The translations under genes were made by a program, and so were the position numbers. Source: DASXHD01 sp036488725 (GTDB taxonomy: Bacteria; Myxococcota_A; Polyangia; Polyangiales; Polyangiaceae). Taken from it: 64,000 nt of DNA. Where the stretch lies: NCBI GenBank assembly GCA_036488725.1, contig DASXHD010000086.1, positions 31,731 to 95,730 of the forward strand. Direction: 5' to 3'. Each line of letters opens with the position of its first letter. Position 1 is the stretch's first letter. The notes beneath the pieces were generated by a model. The model ran no database searches. It saw nothing but the letters and a program-made list of their open reading frames with translations, and was not told where the DNA came from. Positions 60,450 through 64,000 of the stretch are shown piece after piece.

Positions 60450-61576
60450 GCGAGCGGGTCGTGCGGCTCGGCGACGCGACGCTCGGCGCGTGCACCGAGC
60501 CACTTTTGAACGTGGCCCACGAGCTTGTCGACGTAGCTCTCGAGCGGCGGGCACGTGATGTTTGTATTCTGCAACAATTCGTCGGCGTTCGCATGGTCGT
60601 AGCTGACTGGGACGGCCATCGCCTCGAGGAAGGCGCGCGGGCTCTTCGCGATGCGCTCGATGCCCGGCGCGCGAAGGAGGGCGCGCGCGAGGTTCGCGGG
60701 CACGAAGCCGCTCGGCGCGCGACGGCCGCCGGCGCGTGCGACGAGCTCGACGAGCTTGCGCGCCGGGAGCGGGTTCGGATCGACGAGGTGAAACGTCTTG
60801 CCCGGCGCGCGCTCGTCGCGGCCGATCGCGAGCGCCGCCTTGGTCACGTAGTCGATCGGCACGACGTTGAGCGGCACGTCGGCGCGCCCGGGCACGGGGA
60901 GCGCGAGATCGGGCGGCGCGGTCAGCATGAGCAGGATGAGCAGGTACGGGCCGTCGAGACGATCGACCTCACCGGTCTCTCGGTCGCCGACGACGATCGT
61001 CGGACGCAGCACCGCGATCGGCACCGGCGCCTTCGCGCTCGTCATCGCGCGGCGATAGACGCGCTCGGCGCGGGCGAGCGTCTCTTCGATCGGATTACGA
61101 AATCGCTGGCCGCGGTCGAGCTCGTCTTCGCGCACCACGCCGGATCGATCGCCCGACACCGACGCCGAAGAGTGCACGACGAGACAGCGGAGGTTCTTGC
61201 ACACGCGCGCGACCTCGACGACCTCGCGCGCGCCGCCGACGTTGACGTGCTCGGCCGTCGCGCGATCCGCGCCGAGATAATTCACCTGCACGCAATGGTG
61301 AATGCGGTCGACCTCGCGCCCGAGCTCGCGAAGCTCCGCGCCGGAGAGGCCGAGGTCCATCCCGGCCGCGTCGCCCTCGAAGAGACGCATGCGGCGGCGC
61401 GCGTCGAGCGGCAAAGCATCGAGCGCGGCCACGGCGTCGTCACGCAGCTTGGGATGCACGATGGCGTGGACGAGCGCGCGCGGCTCGCCTCCGAGGATCG
61501 CCTCGGCCATGTGGCGCGCGCGAAACGACGGAAAACCCGTGAGAAGAACGACCTCGTCGAATCCTTTGCGCGGCAC
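60446..61576 (-). CDS. Extended SDR / thioester-reductase-like protein
   Basis: 376 aa from GTG 61576. The N-terminus VVLLTGFPSFRARHMAEAIL is a relaxed Rossmann motif with GxxxxR instead of GxxGxxG. DRIHHCVQVNYLGADRATAEHVNVGG and the Ser in VVHSSASVSGDRSG are found in the Male-sterility/NAD_binding_4 family, and the IVVGDRETGEVDRLDG region resembles fatty acyl-CoA reductases. The usual YxxxK is replaced by a Glu/Thr/Leu-rich stretch (NPIEETLARAERVYRR), so activity is uncertain. It is coupled to DUF4911. Confidence 0.8.
   Translation of the reverse strand: MPRKGFDEVVLLTGFPSFRARHMAEAILGGEPRALVHAIVHPKLRDDAVAALDALPLDARRRMRLFEGDAAGMDLGLSGAELRELGREVDRIHHCVQVNYLGADRATAEHVNVGGAREVVEVARVCKNLRCLVVHSSASVSGDRSGVVREDELDRGQRFRNPIEETLARAERVYRRAMTSAKAPVPIAVLRPTIVVGDRETGEVDRLDGPYLLILLMLTAPPDLALPVPGRADVPLNVVPIDYVTKAALAIGRDERAPGKTFHLVDPNPLPARKLVELVARAGGRRAPSGFVPANLARALLRAPGIERIAKSPRAFLEAMAVPVSYDHANADELLQNTNITCPPLESYVDKLVGHVQKWLGARAERRVAEPHDPLA
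60562..60574. other. Palindromic motif TTGTA-TTC-TGCAA
   Basis: Perfect site in the extended SDR gene, codons TTG CAG AAT ACA AAC. Confidence 0.7.
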
Positions 61577-61579
61577 GCC

Positions 61580-63040
61580 TTACTCGCAATAGTGCGCGCC
61601 GACGCCGGCGAGCCAGCTGCCGTAGTTGCCGTTGTACTGCTGCGGATTACAGAACGACCCTTGTCCGACGAGCGCGTTGCCGATGCAGGTGACGCCCTGG
61701 AAATACGACTGACACTGGCCCTGCTCGACTTGGAGCTTGCACTGCTGCTCGGCGTTCGGCGGACACTGGTCGCAGCTTTGCGTCTCGCAATCGGTCGCGC
61801 ACCCGGTTTGGTGATTGCACGGCGCGCCGACGAATGGGCTCACGCAATCGAAGATGCCGGTGCCGTCGGTGAGCGGCGACTCGAACGGCGCGAGGCACTT
61901 CGCGCACGACGCGTTGATCTGCGCCTCGGTCTGGAAGTAGAGCTGACACGCCGGCGTGCCGAACCCGGCCGAGCAAGCCGCCTGCGCGTCCTGCAGATCG
62001 GCCGCGGGGCACGCGCCGCTCTGCACCGACAGGACCGGCGTGGTCACGTTTGGGGCGCAGCTCGGATAAGCCGCGGGGCACGTCGTCTGCTGACCTTTGC
62101 AAACGCGCGGCTTCGCGAGCGTGTCGCAGGTCGACTTCTGTTGCGTGCAGTCTGCACATGATGCGCCGCCTGATCCGCAGCGCGAGTCGAGGAAGCCGGC
62201 GAAGCACGTGTTCGCCTGGCAGCAGCCGGGGCAGTTCTTCGGGTTGCACGTCGTCGCGCACGACCCGTTGCTACAGATCTCGCCTTGCGCAGCGCAGTCC
62301 GCGCACGCAACGCCAAAGAGACCGCACTGCGTGTCGCCCTCATTTCCTTTCTGCACGCAGACATCGCCGGCGCAGCAGCCCGTGCAATTTTGCGGCGTGC
62401 AGAGCGGCTGCGTGCTCGTGCACTGGCCGCTCGACGCGTTGCACAGTTCTTTTTGCTGCGTGCAGTCGGTGCACGAGAGGCCGCCGGTGCCGCACTGCGT
62501 GTCGCTCTCGCTCGTGACGCACGTCGTGCCCGCGCAGCAGCCCTTGCAGTTGTTCGGTCCGCACGGCGCGTTCTCGCACGCGTGCTGATTCGGATCGCAG
62601 ACCTGTCCGTTTTGCGTGCAGTCCAAACATTTCGCGCCGCCCACGCCGCACGCGAGCGACGAGACGCCCGACACGCACGCGAGCTGCCCGTTGAAGAGCG
62701 TGCAGCACCCGGTCGAGCAATTCGTGACGTCGCACGTCGGCTGGATGTTTCCGCACGCGTGATTTTGCGAATCGCAAAAGTCGAAGCCCTGCTGCTGGCA
62801 GTCGTTGCACCCGTCGCCGCCGAAGCCGCATGCGTTGAGCTCGGTCCCGGCGCGGCAGGTCCCCGAGGGATCGCAGCAGCCGCTCGGGCAGGTCGAAGGA
62901 TCGCACGCGCCGCCGTCGACCACGTCGGGCAAGCCGCTGTCCCAGACGTAAGGCGTCACGTCGGAACGGCCGCAGCCGGCGACGATCGCGAGCGCAACGA
63001 GCGCAGCCGCGAAGGCCGCGCGAACGAGCCGATAAGACAT
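61580..63040 (-). CDS. Cys-rich repeat lipoprotein 2
   Basis: 486 aa from ATG 63040 with lipobox VAGC. An Asp/Val linker is followed by about seven units of 45 residues with pattern C-x-x-x-N-C-x-G-CC-x-x-x-x-C and then CxxCxQQ (for example CNPKNCPGCCQANTC followed by CADCTQQ). The last 140 residues have further Cys but no repeat. The pattern differs from Cys-rich lipoprotein 1. It lies between the SDR gene and the ABC permease, without coupling. Confidence 0.85.
   Translation of the reverse strand: MSYRLVRAAFAAALVALAIVAGCGRSDVTPYVWDSGLPDVVDGGACDPSTCPSGCCDPSGTCRAGTELNACGFGGDGCNDCQQQGFDFCDSQNHACGNIQPTCDVTNCSTGCCTLFNGQLACVSGVSSLACGVGGAKCLDCTQNGQVCDPNQHACENAPCGPNNCKGCCAGTTCVTSESDTQCGTGGLSCTDCTQQKELCNASSGQCTSTQPLCTPQNCTGCCAGDVCVQKGNEGDTQCGLFGVACADCAAQGEICSNGSCATTCNPKNCPGCCQANTCFAGFLDSRCGSGGASCADCTQQKSTCDTLAKPRVCKGQQTTCPAAYPSCAPNVTTPVLSVQSGACPAADLQDAQAACSAGFGTPACQLYFQTEAQINASCAKCLAPFESPLTDGTGIFDCVSPFVGAPCNHQTGCATDCETQSCDQCPPNAEQQCKLQVEQGQCQSYFQGVTCIGNALVGQGSFCNPQQYNGNYGSWLAGVGAHYCE
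62145..62157. other. Palindromic motif GTGCA-GTC-TGCAC
   Basis: Core intact, outer bases G and C. In Cys-rich lipoprotein 2, codons TCA TGT GCA GAC TGC; could be coincidence because of the Cys repeats. Confidence 0.35.
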
Positions 63041-63057
63041 GCTCGGCACTCTAGCAC

Positions 63058-63882
63058 TTAAGCTTTACGCAGCCGCCGGAGCGAGAGGCCCAAACCGAGC
63101 TCCGCGGCGAGGGCGAGAACAATCGCCGCACCCTCCGGCCAGTCGAACGCGTGGCCGAGCGCGAAACCGAGAATGACCCCGAGCACGCCCGCGCCCATCG
63201 ACCACCACGCGACGCCGCCGAGCGATCGCCCGATGAGCCGTCCGACCGCCGACGGAATGACGAGGAACGCGCTCACGAGCACGACGCCCGCCATGCGAAT
63301 CGACGCGACGACGACCGCCGCGAGCGCCGCGAGGAGCGCGCTCTCGAGCCAGCCGACGTGGATGCCCGAGAGCCGCGCGAGCTCCTCGTCGAACGTCGCG
63401 TACGCCATGCGCGACCAGGTGAACGCGAGAAAGATCGCCGTCACGATCGCGATGCCGACGACGATCCACAAATCGTCTTCGCCGACGAGCAAGATGTTTC
63501 CGAAGAGAAGCGACTCGGGATCGAACGTCGTCTGCGATCGCTTGGCTTTGCGCAAGAGGACGATGCCGAGCGCGAAACAAACGGCGAAGAGCGCGGCCAT
63601 CGCGACGTCGGAGCGGAGGCCGCCCTTGCGCCTCAGCGCGCCGATGCCGACGGCCGAGAGCGCCGTGAACGGGACGGCGATCGTGAGCGGCGACGTGAAC
63701 CCGAGGAACATGCCTAGCGCGATGCCGCCGAACGCCGCGTGCGAAAGGCCATCGCCGAGATACGCGAGGCCGCGCGCGGTGACGAGCACGCCGAGCACCG
63801 CGAGGAGCGCGGCGAGGAGCGCGCCGGCGGCGAGCGCCCGCTGGAAAATCGGAATCGACAAGTAGTCGAGCACGCTCGTCAC
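63058..63882 (-). CDS. Metal ABC transporter permease (ZnuB/MntB family)
   Basis: 274 aa from GTG 63882, overlapping the upstream stop as GTGA. Eight or nine membrane helices follow the ABC-3 family, with the conserved ARGLAYLGDGLSHAAFGGIALG and GVVLVSAFLVIPSAVGRLI segments. It would import zinc or manganese with an ATPase and a binding protein, which I expect just outside the window. The metal cannot be told from the sequence. Confidence 0.9.
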   Translation of the reverse strand: MTSVLDYLSIPIFQRALAAGALLAALLAVLGVLVTARGLAYLGDGLSHAAFGGIALGMFLGFTSPLTIAVPFTALSAVGIGALRRKGGLRSDVAMAALFAVCFALGIVLLRKAKRSQTTFDPESLLFGNILLVGEDDLWIVVGIAIVTAIFLAFTWSRMAYATFDEELARLSGIHVGWLESALLAALAAVVVASIRMAGVVLVSAFLVIPSAVGRLIGRSLGGVAWWSMGAGVLGVILGFALGHAFDWPEGAAIVLALAAELGLGLSLRRLRKA

Positions 63883-64000
63883 ATTCCTTTCGAGGTCGCG
63901 ACGACGAGCTCGCGCACGAGAACGCCCGGCGCGCGCGCGTCGAGGACCGCGGCGCCGCCCTCGTGCTGGAGCGCGACGTGGAGCGCGTCACTGCGCGGCG
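63879..64000 (-). CDS. C-terminal end of the upstream transporter-operon gene (partial)
   Basis: Only 40 codons are in the window, ending DALHVALQHEGGAAVLDARAPGVLVRELVVATSKGM. The stop overlaps the permease start as GTGA. Position suggests another component of the metal transporter (ATPase or binding protein), but the fragment shows no ABC-specific motif. Confidence 0.5.
   Translation of the reverse strand, partial: PRSDALHVALQHEGGAAVLDARAPGVLVRELVVATSKGM

Noticed and set aside
62762..62779. TTTTGCGAATCGCAAAA palindrome
   Set aside because: Perfect, but TTGCG arms differ from the TTGYA motif and it is single; within Cys-rich lipoprotein 2 it may be chance.
1..64000. CRISPR array, prophage, insertion sequence, tRNA or rRNA
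   Set aside because: No spaced direct repeats, transposase, integrase cluster or tRNA-like fold with a T-loop was seen; the single tyrosine recombinase looks like housekeeping XerC.

Overview
The window is a high-GC stretch of bacterial chromosome that looks like a myxobacterium of the Polyangia/Sorangium side of Myxococcota. The evidence is a cluster resembling the envelope core of the Glt (gliding) complex, a PilZ protein of the myxobacterial TIGR02266 type, many lipoproteins with Asp/Gly/Ser-rich linkers, two very Cys-rich lipoproteins, a MopE-like metal-binding motif fused to a sulfatase, and a DUF4911 protein. It is mostly core chromosome: I see no prophage, insertion sequence, CRISPR array, rRNA or tRNA gene.

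Layout. 1-11.6 kb: a minus-strand run of seven tightly coupled genes plus a coiled-coil gene at the edge (secreted beta-rich protein, two large TPR proteins, a TPR lipoprotein, an 80-aa secreted protein, an ExbB/TolQ-like membrane protein that seems to start at CTG, and an AgmX/PglI-type TonB-like protein). 11.8-16 kb: ECF sigma factor, its zinc-finger anti-sigma factor, an unknown gene and a large lipoprotein. 16-24.9 kb: PilZ protein and a GT39-type membrane glycosyltransferase, then era-der, an ArsA-type ATPase, an SRPBCC lipoprotein and a beta-propeller lipoprotein. 24.9-26.3 kb: dnaB. 26.8-30.1 kb: two small genes, then a repeat-rich island around a four-helix-bundle (23S-IVP/bAvd-like) gene, then an SDR gene. 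30.1-33.9 kb: the housekeeping operon prs-rplY-pth-rpsF-rpsR-rplI. 34-39 kb: a TPR membrane protein, an RlmI-like methyltransferase, an alpha/beta hydrolase and a VWA lipoprotein. 39-46 kb: a GH63-like glycosidase coupled to a Cys-rich lipoprotein; facing it, a kinase coupled to a Tim44-like/zinc-ribbon/TerB-like protein. 46-50.5 kb: two TPR proteins, purA and hisZ. 50.6-64 kb: a second ECF sigma factor, sulfatase, XerC-like recombinase, DUF2062, an Xaa-Pro peptidase, a metalloprotease-like lipoprotein, a methyltransferase fused to a degenerate pseudouridine synthase, DUF4911-SDR, a second Cys-rich lipoprotein and a ZnuB-type ABC permease.

Coupling is pervasive. Many neighbours overlap as ATGA, GTGA or TGATG, which I used to choose starts.

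The most unusual signal is not a gene. A palindromic, AT-rich motif with core TGYA-N3-TRCA (best form TTGYA-N3-TRCAA) occurs 13 times, 11 of them inside genes, in different reading frames and always with codons rare for this genome. A second is the island at 28.4-29.3 kb: inverted hexamer arrays and a three-hairpin junction around the four-helix-bundle gene. A third is a dispersed ACAGGAAG-headed intergenic repeat seen three times.
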